Assembly: GCA_900315735.1 (NCBI GenBank)
Contig: ONAD01000025.1
Coordinates: forward strand, 1 to 32,682
Origin: an uncultured Lachnospiraceae bacterium
Lineage (GTDB): Bacteria; Bacillota; Clostridia; Lachnospirales; Lachnospiraceae
Length of the DNA stretch: 32,682 bases
Reading direction: 5' to 3'
Notes under the pieces: generated by a model
Databases searched by the model: none
Told to the model about the DNA's origin: nothing
Seen by the model: only the letters and a program-made list of their open reading frames with translations
Position numbers and translations under genes: made by a program
In this document: positions 24,139 through 32,601 of the stretch, one piece after another
Layout of the letters: each line of letters begins with the position of its first letter
Numbering within the stretch: the first letter of the stretch is position 1

Positions 24139-24209
24139 CAAACCACAGCGGCAGATTGGGGGCACCACCTTAGGTCGCTATACAAAATTAATGCAAAGGA
24201 GACAAATGT

Positions 24210-25013
24210 ATGAACACAGCATTAACAATCGCTGGAAGTGATTCCAGTGGAGGCGCCGGCATCCAGGCAGATATTAAGACGATGACCGCCAATGGCGTAT
24301 ACGCCATGAGTGCGATCACGGCACTTACTGCCCAGAATACAACCGGCGTAACAGACATTATGGAGGTAACTCCAGAATTTTTGGCAGAGGAGCTGGATCG
24401 TATTTTTACGGATATATATCCGGATGCAGTGAAGACCGGAATGGTCTCTTCCAGTGCTCTGATAGAGACAATTGCGGACAAACTGACAGCATACCACGCA
24501 AAAAATATAGTCGTGGATCCTGTTATGGTAGCAACCAGCGGAGCAAAGCTCATCAGCGACGACGCTATCGGTACATTGAAAACTAAATTATTGCCTCTGG
24601 CAACTGTTATAACCCCAAATATCCCGGAAGCAGCAGTGCTTTCCGGTATGGAGATAAAGACAGAAGCAGATATGGAAAAAGCAGCAGAAATCATTTGTAA
24701 AACCTTCGGTTGTGCCGTGTTATTAAAAGGCGGACATCAGTTAAATGATGCCAATGATTTGCTCTGGCAGAAGGACAAAGAGCCGGTATGGTTCCATGGA
24801 AAGAGAATTGACAATCCAAACACCCATGGTACCGGTTGTACCTTATCTTCCGCCATTGCATCCAATCTTGCCAAGGGACGCAGTCTGGAAACATCTGTGC
24901 AGTACGCAAAGAATTACATATCCGGCGCACTGGCAGCCATGTTGGACCTTGGAAAAGGAAGCGGCCCGATGAATCACGCATTTGCAATAGAAGGAGAATA
25001 TACCAATGAATGA
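24210..25013 (+). CDS. thiD: Hydroxymethylpyrimidine/phosphomethylpyrimidine kinase
   Basis: The 267-residue ribokinase-fold enzyme phosphorylates HMP and HMP-P to the diphosphate used by ThiE. Motifs seen: LTIAGSDSSGGAGIQADIKT at the start, DPVMVATSG, and the anion-hole NTHGTGCTLSSAIA with the catalytic region near residue 210. AAAGGAG precedes the ATG. It overlaps cytX by eight bases, indicating coupled translation. Confidence 0.96.
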   Translation: MNTALTIAGSDSSGGAGIQADIKTMTANGVYAMSAITALTAQNTTGVTDIMEVTPEFLAEELDRIFTDIYPDAVKTGMVSSSALIETIADKLTAYHAKNIVVDPVMVATSGAKLISDDAIGTLKTKLLPLATVITPNIPEAAVLSGMEIKTEADMEKAAEIICKTFGCAVLLKGGHQLNDANDLLWQKDKEPVWFHGKRIDNPNTHGTGCTLSSAIASNLAKGRSLETSVQYAKNYISGALAAMLDLGKGSGPMNHAFAIEGEYTNE

Positions 25014-26190
25014 GAAGAAGACATCTGTATTCAGTAACGGATTAATCTGGTTTGGAGCCGGTGTATCCATAGCTGAAATATTAACCGGAACCTATTTTGC
25101 ACCACTTGGATTTGTCAAAGCCATGGCAGCTATCTTATTAGGACACTTAATTGGTGGACTGATGATGTTTGCGGCAGGAATGATTGGTGCAAAAGAACGA
25201 AGAAGTGCAATGGAAACTGTAAAAATGAGCTTTGGAGAGAAGGGAAGTCTTCTTTTTGCAGCATTGAATGTGCTGCAGCTGGTAGGCTGGACTGCCATTA
25301 TGATTTATGATGGTGCACTGGCAGCCAACGGTGTCATTCCGGTAGCCAACTGGTTCTGGGCAGCCATTATCGGAGTCCTCATTATCCTCTGGATTCTGAT
25401 TGGACTTACGAACCTTGGAAAGCTTAATACCATTGCAATGACAGCATTATTTATCCTGTCACTGGTATTATTTAAAGTGATTTTCATTGGAAATGGAGCC
25501 ATTCCGGCAATTGTGGATGATGGAAGCCTTACCTTTGGCGCAGCCGTAGAGCTTGCGGTAGCAATGCCACTTTCCTGGCTGCCATTAATCAGTGATTATA
25601 CAAGAGAAGCAGAAAAGCCATTTGCAGCAACTGCAGTCAGCGTTGTTGTATACAGTCTGGTCAGCATTTTCATGTATGTCATTGGTATGGGTGCAGCACT
25701 CATTACCGGTGAATATGATATTGCACAGATTATGTTAAAGACCGGATTTGGTATCGTAGGACTTGTGATTATCATTTTCTCAACAGTAACAACGACTTTC
25801 TTAGATGCTTATTCTGCCGGTGTTTCCAGCGTATCCATTTCTGAGAAAATCAATGAGAAATGGGCAGCAATTATTGTAACGGTAATCGGAACTGTTGCAG
25901 CAATTGTATATCCGATGGATAACATTACGAATTTCTTATACCTTATCGGTTCTGTCTTTGCTCCGATGATTGCCGTACAGATTGCAGATTATTTCATTTT
26001 AAAGAAAGCCAATGCAAAAGACATGGCATTTCAGTGGCGTAATCTTGGTGTCTGGCTTATCGGATTTGTGCTTTACCGTGTGCTGATGCACATAGATACT
26101 CCGGTTGGAAATACACTTCCGGATATGGTGGTTACCGTCATTCTCTGCGTGATTGTGGAAAAAGTTGCAGAAGCAGTAAAGAAAAACTAA
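25006..26190 (+). CDS. cytX: CytX-type hydroxymethylpyrimidine transporter
   Basis: The 394-residue NCS1-like permease has about 12 hydrophobic segments, an N-terminal LIWFGAGVSIAEILTGTYFA substrate region and LSWLPLISDYTREAEKP in the middle. CytX proteins are found next to thiamine genes under TPP riboswitches and are predicted to import HMP. The eight-base overlap with the HMP kinase thiD agrees with that role. GAAGGAG precedes the ATG inside the thiD end. Confidence 0.9.
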   Translation: MNEKKTSVFSNGLIWFGAGVSIAEILTGTYFAPLGFVKAMAAILLGHLIGGLMMFAAGMIGAKERRSAMETVKMSFGEKGSLLFAALNVLQLVGWTAIMIYDGALAANGVIPVANWFWAAIIGVLIILWILIGLTNLGKLNTIAMTALFILSLVLFKVIFIGNGAIPAIVDDGSLTFGAAVELAVAMPLSWLPLISDYTREAEKPFAATAVSVVVYSLVSIFMYVIGMGAALITGEYDIAQIMLKTGFGIVGLVIIIFSTVTTTFLDAYSAGVSSVSISEKINEKWAAIIVTVIGTVAAIVYPMDNITNFLYLIGSVFAPMIAVQIADYFILKKANAKDMAFQWRNLGVWLIGFVLYRVLMHIDTPVGNTLPDMVVTVILCVIVEKVAEAVKKN

Positions 26191-26193
26191 AAG

Positions 26194-26217
26194 GTTCCCG
26201 TCCTCTCGGATGGGAAC
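26194..26217 (+). promoter_or_regulatory. Hairpin between cytX and thiW
   Basis: GTTCCC-gt-CC and GG-at-GGGAAC form a compact stem around TCTC. It lies before the thiW ribosome binding site and may affect mRNA processing; there is no U-run. Confidence 0.35.
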
Positions 26218-26232
26218 AGAAGAGAGGACAAA

Positions 26233-26748
26233 ATGAATCACAAATCAAACTTAAAGAAATTAACCGTAACCGCAATTTTTGCAGCAATCGCAGTCGTAGG
26301 AAGCCTTTTCTCATTTCCGGTATTCGGCTCAAAATGTGCCCCGGTACAGCATCTTGTAAACGTACTGTGCGCTGTTCTGGTAGGACCTTGGTGGGGACTC
26401 GCCCAGGCATTTATTGCATCCTTAATCCGTAACCTTTTAGCACTGGGAAGTCCGCTGGCATTCCCGGGAAGTATGTGTGGAGCACTTCTTGGCGGACTCC
26501 TTTATAAATATGGAAAGAAGCTTCCGTTTGCATATATCGGTGAGGTAGTAGGAACCGGAATCATCGGTGGAATGCTTTCCTATCCGGTCGCTTATCTGGT
26601 AATGGGAAATACAGCAGCTGCATTATTTACTTTTGTGGTACCATTCTTAATCAGTACCTGCGGCGGAACCATTATTGCAATGATTATTACCATTCCTTTA
26701 AAGAAATCAGGAATGTTAGCAAAAATGAAAGACAGTCTGGAGAACTAG
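26233..26748 (+). CDS. thiW: ThiW, ECF-type thiazole uptake component
   Basis: The 171-residue membrane protein has about five helices and the ThiW pattern: KLTVTAIFAAIAVVGSLFSF, APVQHLVNVLCAVLVGPWWG and GSPLAFPGSMCGALLGGLLY. ThiW is the predicted S component for hydroxyethylthiazole and usually neighbours thiM. Its T and A partners would be the shared ECF module elsewhere in the genome, since the ECF genes at 12540-14766 belong to a different cassette. thiM follows after three bases. Confidence 0.92.
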   Translation: MNHKSNLKKLTVTAIFAAIAVVGSLFSFPVFGSKCAPVQHLVNVLCAVLVGPWWGLAQAFIASLIRNLLALGSPLAFPGSMCGALLGGLLYKYGKKLPFAYIGEVVGTGIIGGMLSYPVAYLVMGNTAAALFTFVVPFLISTCGGTIIAMIITIPLKKSGMLAKMKDSLEN

Positions 26749-26751
26749 AAT

Positions 26752-27552
26752 ATGGAATTAGAAGCCGGAAAAATTGTAGAACTGCATCAAGAGATAAAAA
26801 AGAAACGTCCGGTCATTCACTGCATTACCAATGCGGTGACGGTCAATGACTGCGCCAATATTCTGCTGGCAGCAGGCGCATCTCCGACCATGGCGCATCA
26901 TCCCCTGGAAGTGGAAGAGATAACAGAAGGGGCAGCAGCCTTAGTCTGTAATCTTGGAGCTATTGCGGATTTTGAAGCCATGGAAAAAGCCGGAAAGAAA
27001 GCTGATGAAATGGGACATGCCATTGTATTGGATCCGGTAGGAATTTCCGGTTCTACTTACCGGCGGATGAAATGCCAGACGCTGATAAAAGAAATTCACC
27101 CGACCTGCATTCGGGGAAATTATTCTGAGATTCGCGCATTGCTAAAGGACTGCAATACCGTAACCGGTGTGGATGCATCGGATAAGTCTGTGGATGTGGA
27201 AAGCATGAAACAGTATGCCAGAGCACAGAAGACCATATTGATTGCATCCGGTGCAGTGGATGTGATTACGGATGGCAAGGAAGTCTATGAATGCAGAAGA
27301 GGGCATGAAATGATGGCGCATATTACCGGAAGCGGTTGTATGTCATCGGTTATGCTGGGTGCATTTCTTGGAACAGAAGCAACCATAGAAGCGGCAGCAG
27401 CCTGCTGTACCATAATGGGAATGGCAGGAGAGGCTGCGGCAGAGAAAACAAAGGAATGTCAGGGCGGGACCATGACATTCCGGAATTTTTTCATAGATGA
27501 GATTTCATTGCTGACACCGGAGAAAATCTATACCCGGTATCAGGAAAAATAG
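26752..27552 (+). CDS. thiM: Hydroxyethylthiazole kinase
   Basis: The 266-residue ribokinase-like enzyme phosphorylates thiazole for ThiE. Motifs: PVIHCITNAVTVNDCANILL, ASPTMAHHPLEVEE, LDPVGISGSTYRR and TGSGCMSSVMLGAFLG with the catalytic cysteine of the GSGC motif. It is the last gene of the operon, and the convergent yitT gene ends 21 bases further on. A short CCAGATGAT/ATCATTTGG hairpin at 27562-27585 lies over the junction and may help terminate. Confidence 0.95.
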   Translation: MELEAGKIVELHQEIKKKRPVIHCITNAVTVNDCANILLAAGASPTMAHHPLEVEEITEGAAALVCNLGAIADFEAMEKAGKKADEMGHAIVLDPVGISGSTYRRMKCQTLIKEIHPTCIRGNYSEIRALLKDCNTVTGVDASDKSVDVESMKQYARAQKTILIASGAVDVITDGKEVYECRRGHEMMAHITGSGCMSSVMLGAFLGTEATIEAAAACCTIMGMAGEAAAEKTKECQGGTMTFRNFFIDEISLLTPEKIYTRYQEK

Positions 27553-27573
27553 TTTTGAATACCAGATGATGCA

Positions 27574-28452
27574 TTAATCATTTGGCGTATTGTGGAACCG
27601 GCCTTCCAATTCTTCCGTCTTTACAATATTGATAAAGGCGTGTGGGTCGATGGAACGTATCATAGGAATTAACTGGCGCTTAGCCTCCGTATTAATGACG
27701 GAGTAGATAAGCGTCTTTTCTTTTTCTTCATAACAGCCAATGCCCTGAAAGAGGGTGGCATCATGATTGGTGGTTTCCCGGATCGCATGATAAATTTCGT
27801 TGGATTTATCAGAAATAATAAACAGAGTCTCTTTTTTATAACGCTTATAAAGCACCTGAATTACCTGGGTACTGCAGAACTGGTAAATAATGGAATAAAG
27901 TGCAATAGACCAGCCAAAGAGAGCACCTGCAATGGCAAGAATAATGACATTTCCAAGGAGAATATAATTCCATGCATCAATTCCCTTCTGGGAAGAAAGA
28001 TAAATGCTGATAAAATCGGTTCCGCCGGTAGTAGTTCCCACATTTAAGCACAGGCAGATGGCAAATCCGTTTAAAAGACCACCGAACACACTGATTAAAA
28101 GAACATCCTGTGTAAATACATAAGCCGGCAGCAGGTCTACGAAGATACTGGATAAGAAAATCGTAAGAATCGAGTACCAGGTAAATTTTTTCCCAAGGAA
28201 CCGGAAGCCGATATAGATTGGAAAAATATTTAAAACCACATTGAAAAAGGTATATGGAATATCAATATGAAAAAAAGTCAGCCCGATTTCCTGTAAAAGC
28301 AGGGACACTCCGGCAAAGCCACCCGGAAATAATCCCGCAGTTTTTGCAAAACACCGCAGATTCCATGCATACAGAATCGATGCAAAAAATACAACGAAAA
28401 TGCGGAAGACCTGATAAAATTTTGGATGTTTAGATTCAATGGAAAGAAACAT
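27574..28452 (-). CDS. YitT family membrane protein (DUF161/DUF2179)
   Basis: The 292-residue protein has five to six hydrophobic segments (about residues 15-205, with AGLFPGGFAGVSLLLQE and GTTTGGTDFISIYLS) followed by a soluble C-terminal DUF2179 domain (residues 210-290). The family is common in Firmicutes, with unknown transport or sensing function. GGAGGTAAGCACT before the ATG fixes the start. It is 18 bases downstream of the Suv3-like gene on the same strand and probably shares its transcript. Confidence 0.88.
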   Translation of the reverse strand: MFLSIESKHPKFYQVFRIFVVFFASILYAWNLRCFAKTAGLFPGGFAGVSLLLQEIGLTFFHIDIPYTFFNVVLNIFPIYIGFRFLGKKFTWYSILTIFLSSIFVDLLPAYVFTQDVLLISVFGGLLNGFAICLCLNVGTTTGGTDFISIYLSSQKGIDAWNYILLGNVIILAIAGALFGWSIALYSIIYQFCSTQVIQVLYKRYKKETLFIISDKSNEIYHAIRETTNHDATLFQGIGCYEEKEKTLIYSVINTEAKRQLIPMIRSIDPHAFINIVKTEELEGRFHNTPND

Positions 28453-28470
28453 AGTGCTTACCTCCTGTTA

Positions 28471-30423
28471 TCAGATTTTTTTATAAGGACTGCGTCCAAA
28501 ACATTTCTCGCAGACCCGGAATGGATAACCCACCGGCAGCGTGACACCGCAGTATTTACAGGTACGGATATAATCCTTCTTATCTTTGGCAAGAAGCTTC
28601 ATAATCGTATCTTCTGTCTTTTCACGTTCCCGGTTCAACCGTGTGCTGTCGCAAATTTTTCCCATTCTGGTGGAGAACTGGTGGTATAAGTCCAGCATTT
28701 TATAAAAGGTTTCATAACGCATCAGTCCCTTGTCATTGCACATAATCAGTGCCGGAAAATGAAGGGAAACGTCAGCGGTATAGGTCTTACAGTAATAGAG
28801 CCACAAATCTACAATGTCACGGTTCTTAATATCGATGGAGCAGGAAAGCATCCGGTAAAGGGTGTGTTTGTCCTCAAATCCGTCGATTTCCTTGCGGAAT
28901 TTATAAGCCCTGTCATATAGGAAGAGAATTTCGTCAATGCTGATTTTCTCAAAAGGGGCAGCAGGGTCTACGGATTTCCATATTTTTAAAATGGTATTTA
29001 ATGGCTCGTCCATATCCAAAAGGACATGAGGGAAACCAAGACTTACTTTCTTGATGACCGGTTCCGGCTGGTCAAAACGCTTGGCAATAAAATTTCTGGC
29101 ATCCTCGCCCATGGCATTGACATAACCGGTGTCATACATGCCAAACCGTCCGGCACGTCCGGCAATCTGCCGTATCTCCGGGATATTAAGCGGGCGGGTG
29201 GAAGTGCCATCATACTTTTCCGTCTGGATAAAAACGATTCTTCGAACCGGAAGATTTAATCCCATACCGATGGCATCGGTAGAGACTACCACCTTGGTTT
29301 CGTGGCTTAAGAAAAGACGAATCTGTCTCCTTCTGATTTCCGGTGGAAGACTGCCGTAGATGACACTGGCACGAATGCCTTCACGCTCCAAGCGTCCGGC
29401 AATGTCTAAGACCGCACGCTTTGTAAAAGTAATCAGTGCATCTCCTTCTGTGACATCATCCGGGAAAATGAATGCCTCCGGTTCACAGACCAGAGCAGTC
29501 TTTCTTTCGTAGTGACACACTTCAAAGGTATCTTCGCAGAGTGTAATCAGATGCTTAATGACCTCTTCGGCAGCAGGACTCATGCAGATGTGGATTTCAT
29601 CTGCTTTTACCCCCATAATGGCACGAGTCCAGGAGTGTCCGCGATCACGGTCTGCAATCATCTGCGCCTCATCAATAACAGCAATATCATAGTGCTGTTC
29701 CATATCTAACATTTCAATGGTGGAAGAGGTTATCCGGCTGTTTTCCTCCGGAATACATTCTTCTCCGGTAAGCATTGTGCAGGCAATGCCGGCATCTTTC
29801 ATTTTCTCGTAGATTTCCAGTGCCAGAAGACGTAAGGGTCCAAGATAGACTCCGCACGAAGCTTCTTTTAAACGCTCCAGCGCATGATAAGTCTTGCCAC
29901 AGTTGGTAGGACCGACATGCAGGATGAAATGCCGCTGCATGGCTCTGGTCTCCGGAAATTCTGTTTCCGGTTTCAGAGGAACCATTCCGATAATCTGATG
30001 GCGCATTCCAAACTGTCCATACTGATGGCACAAATCCTTTAAGGTACGCCGGCAAATTGCAAGAGGCATTTCCTGATATAAAAAGTTTAAGAAACGCTCT
30101 GTAATTAATTCCGGCTCCTCATCCTGCAGAGAACTGATATCGAGACGAACCAGTTCTGCAACAAGATATGTTTCAAACTGCATAATATAAATAGGATTGG
30201 CATCCCGGTAAACAAAATAGGAAATATTACGAAGCTGCCGGTGATAATTTTCCAACCGCACCTGTTTTATCTTCGGAGAGTTGATATCCTGCAGTTCCTT
30301 GGAAAGACGCTGCATCCGCTTCGGATAAGGACCTGCTTCCGGTATTGGTTTTTTATGCTTCTTTTTCGCAAAGCTTTTATACTGGGCACAATAGAATTGC
30401 ACCAATTTATCTGTCTGTATCAT
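28471..30423 (-). CDS. Suv3-like ATP-dependent RNA helicase
   Basis: This 650-residue SF2 helicase matches the Suv3 family, known from mitochondria, in every motif: Walker A HVGPTNCGKTYHALERL (Walker A at 171-178), GVYLGPLRLLALEIYEK (191-207), MLTGEE, DEAQ (251-254), VVVSTDAIGMGLNLPVRRIV (378-397) and QIAGRAGRFG (419-428). The C-terminal half is helical, as in Suv3. A C-terminal zinc ribbon (CKYCGVTLPVGYPFRVCEKC, about 621-640) is added. GGAGGTCTT precedes the ATG. In mitochondria Suv3 unwinds RNA for exonuclease decay; here a role in RNA turnover is inferred. The next gene downstream is yitT. Confidence 0.9.
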   Translation of the reverse strand: MIQTDKLVQFYCAQYKSFAKKKHKKPIPEAGPYPKRMQRLSKELQDINSPKIKQVRLENYHRQLRNISYFVYRDANPIYIMQFETYLVAELVRLDISSLQDEEPELITERFLNFLYQEMPLAICRRTLKDLCHQYGQFGMRHQIIGMVPLKPETEFPETRAMQRHFILHVGPTNCGKTYHALERLKEASCGVYLGPLRLLALEIYEKMKDAGIACTMLTGEECIPEENSRITSSTIEMLDMEQHYDIAVIDEAQMIADRDRGHSWTRAIMGVKADEIHICMSPAAEEVIKHLITLCEDTFEVCHYERKTALVCEPEAFIFPDDVTEGDALITFTKRAVLDIAGRLEREGIRASVIYGSLPPEIRRRQIRLFLSHETKVVVSTDAIGMGLNLPVRRIVFIQTEKYDGTSTRPLNIPEIRQIAGRAGRFGMYDTGYVNAMGEDARNFIAKRFDQPEPVIKKVSLGFPHVLLDMDEPLNTILKIWKSVDPAAPFEKISIDEILFLYDRAYKFRKEIDGFEDKHTLYRMLSCSIDIKNRDIVDLWLYYCKTYTADVSLHFPALIMCNDKGLMRYETFYKMLDLYHQFSTRMGKICDSTRLNREREKTEDTIMKLLAKDKKDYIRTCKYCGVTLPVGYPFRVCEKCFGRSPYKKI

Positions 30424-30444
30424 AAGACCTCCATATCTATGCTA

Positions 30445-30474
30445 AGTATACCATTCTTTGGGTATGGTTGTAAA
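30445..30474 (-). promoter_or_regulatory. Promoter of the Suv3-like gene
   Basis: On the minus strand TTTACA and TATACT are 18 bases apart, about 20 bases before the start codon. The spacer and flank include an ACCAT/ATGGT inverted pair. Confidence 0.55.
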
Positions 30475-30564
30475 AGGCATATTTTTCATATAAAATCTCT
30501 GCCGCCACCGGTTTGACTTCGTAGAAAATGGGTGTTACAATCGTCCGGTATGAAATGCTTTATA

Positions 30565-31073
30565 CAGGCGATGGGAAAGATTATAAGATAATACAAAATC
30601 ATTGGTTATTCCGCAATTGCCTGTTTGGGACTGGAAAATCCCACAGTTCTAAAGTGCATGTTTTTCTTTCTTTTATTAAAAACAGTCTTTTTCATGTTTG
30701 ACAGTAATACTGCACCGTTCGCTGAAATACGGATGCATTTTAAGGACTGTTAGGGGCACTTGGAATTTCGTCTGGCAACAGGCAACGCTGGTACAGGGAC
30801 GTACCAGCGAGGCACAGATGAACATGGATGTGAATTTGTGCCGGTTGCCAGACTGAGTAGATTGCAAATCGAAATTCCTAGTGCCCCTTGCAGGACTTAT
30901 GCGGCATCCGTATCCAGCGGACAGTACAGTATTCCGGTCAAAGCAGGCAAAAGACAGTTTACAATCAAGAAAAACATGCACCTAAGAACGGTTGGCATTT
31001 TCCGTCAAAAAACAGTTAATTGCGGAATAACCAATTGATTATATGTATAAGCTATAATCTTTCCCATCGCCTG
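30565..31073. repeat. Giant imperfect palindrome B (509 bp)
   Basis: The outer arms (30565-30585 and 31053-31073) are perfect 21-bp inverse complements, starting CAGGCGATGGG. Inner arms keep matching: TTGGTTATTCCGCAATT with AATTGCGGAATAACCAA, GTGCATGTTTTTCTT with AAGAAAAACATGCAC, a GGATGC/GCATCC region, and GGGGCACTTGGAATTTCG (30753-30770) with CGAAATTCCTAGTGCCCC (30870-30887). The apex 30781-30849 is homologous to that of palindrome A. It fills most of the 669-base gap between the Suv3-like gene and the divergent MATE gene and ends 19 bases before the MATE start. No credible gene lies in it. Confidence 0.85.
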
Positions 31074-31092
31074 AGAAAGAAAGGAGACCGTG

Positions 31093-32478
31093 ATGGAACA
31101 CACAGTAGAGACTACGAAGAATCCGCTGGCGGAAGAAAAAATCGGAAAACTGATTGCCCGCTTTGCAATACCGGCAATCATCAGTATGCTGGTAAGTTCC
31201 CTTTATAATATAGTAGACCAGATATTTATCGGGCAGGGCGTTGGCATGCTGGGAAATGCAGCAACCAATATTGCATTTCCGGTATCCATTATCTGTACGG
31301 CAACGGCATTATTACTTGGAATCGGAAGCGCATCCAATTATAATCTGGAGACCGGAAAAGGAAATGTAGAAGAAGCAAATAAAATTGCAGGAACAGGACT
31401 TAGCCTTCTGTTTATCTGTGGAGTGATAATTGCAGCAATTGTATTGCTGTTTTTAAATCCGCTGCTGCATTTATTTGGCGTAACACCGGATGTACTGCCG
31501 TATGCACAGGATTATACATTTATTACAGCCTTTGGAATCCCGTTTCTGGTATCTACAACCGGTGGAACGCATCTGATTCGTGCGGACAGAAGCCCGACTT
31601 ATTCCATGACCTGCATGCTTGTGGGTGCAATTATCAATACGATTTTAGACCCGTTATTTATCTTTACATTTAACTGGGGCATCAAAGGAGCTGCATGGGC
31701 TACCGTAATTGGACAGTTTGTATCGGGATTGCTCGTTATTATTTATTTTGCAAAATTCCGTAAAATGGAGCTGCATCTTTCCATGCTCCGCCCAAAGGCA
31801 AAATATATGAAGGCAATTGCAGCGCTTGGAATGGCTTCCTGCATCAACCAGATAGCCATGGCAATTGTGCAGATTACCATGAACAATATCCTGCGGCATT
31901 ATGGAGAACTTTCCATATATGGAACAGATATCCCCCTTGCCTGTGTTGGAATTATTTCAAAAGTAAATATGGTATTTATGGCAATCTGTATTGGAATTTC
32001 CCAGGGTTGCCAGCCAATCTGGGGCTTTAATTATGGAGCGGGAAGTTTTGAGAGAGTAAGAAAAACTTTCTGGCGTGCCTTTGAAATATCGGTGCTGGTG
32101 GGTGTTGCATTTTTTATTGTATTTCAGATATTCCCACATCAGCTGGTGGCGGTATTTGGTGACGGAAGCGCAGAGTATTTCCAGTTTGCAGAGCGGTATT
32201 TCAGAATCTTTATGTTTATGACATTTATCAATGGAATCCAGCCGATGTCTTCGGGCTTCTTTACATCCATTGGAAAAGCCAGACTTGGTATTGTAGTATC
32301 ACTAACCAGACAGGTGCTGTTTTTGCTGCCGCTGATTCTTATTTTCCCTTTGTTTATGGGAATCGATGGAGTAATGTATGCAGGACCAATAGCGGATGCA
32401 GCAGCGGCAGTCATTGCCATTTTCTATGCACTGCGTGAATTAAATATCATGAAAAAATTAGAAAAGAAAGCTAAATAA
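31093..32478 (+). CDS. MATE family efflux transporter
   Basis: The 461-residue protein has about 12 hydrophobic segments in two related halves, with the family pattern AIPAIISMLVSSLYNIVDQI then FIGQGVG in the first and GISQGCQPIWGFNYGAG in the second. MATE pumps export drugs or metabolites in exchange for sodium ions or protons; the substrate is unknown. AAGGAG at 31081-31086 is six bases before the ATG at 31093; a GTG three bases earlier is too close. The 5' leader directly adjoins palindrome B. The C-terminus KKLEKKAK runs into a 15-bp tandem repeat. Confidence 0.92.
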   Translation: MEHTVETTKNPLAEEKIGKLIARFAIPAIISMLVSSLYNIVDQIFIGQGVGMLGNAATNIAFPVSIICTATALLLGIGSASNYNLETGKGNVEEANKIAGTGLSLLFICGVIIAAIVLLFLNPLLHLFGVTPDVLPYAQDYTFITAFGIPFLVSTTGGTHLIRADRSPTYSMTCMLVGAIINTILDPLFIFTFNWGIKGAAWATVIGQFVSGLLVIIYFAKFRKMELHLSMLRPKAKYMKAIAALGMASCINQIAMAIVQITMNNILRHYGELSIYGTDIPLACVGIISKVNMVFMAICIGISQGCQPIWGFNYGAGSFERVRKTFWRAFEISVLVGVAFFIVFQIFPHQLVAVFGDGSAEYFQFAERYFRIFMFMTFINGIQPMSSGFFTSIGKARLGIVVSLTRQVLFLLPLILIFPLFMGIDGVMYAGPIADAAAAVIAIFYALRELNIMKKLEKKAK

Positions 32479-32537
32479 AAGAAAGCTAAATAAAAGAAAA
32501 CTAAATAAAAGAAAACTAAATAAAAGAACGTCATATA
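32463..32537 (+). repeat. 15-bp tandem repeat over the MATE stop codon
   Basis: AAAGAAAGCTAAATA occurs twice, then AAAGAAAACTAAATA twice (32463-32522), then a decayed unit to 32537. The first unit includes the last MATE codons and the stop. As each unit holds an in-frame TAA and is a multiple of three, changes in copy number leave the protein end unchanged. Confidence 0.85.
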
Positions 32538-32541
32538 AAAG

Positions 32542-32581
32542 AATCCCATGGAAAACTTCGAATATTTTCCATGGGATTTTT
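32542..32581 (+). terminator. Rho-independent terminator of the MATE gene
   Basis: AATCCCATGGAAAA (32542-32555) pairs exactly with TTTTCCATGGGATT (32565-32578), followed by Ts. The mirror As make it possibly bidirectional. Confidence 0.9.
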
Positions 32582-32601
32582 GCTGTATCTTATACAAATA
32601 A

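Noticed and set aside
23871..24173. 100-codon plus-strand ORF and overlapping ORFs on both strands between thiE and thiD
   Set aside because: They lie wholly inside palindrome A, lack ribosome binding sites, and their resemblance to an ORF in palindrome B is explained by the shared structured DNA.
30760..31038. 92-codon ORF in the gap before the MATE gene
   Set aside because: It reads through the apex and right arm of palindrome B, has no ribosome binding site, and both strands are open in places because of the inverted symmetry.
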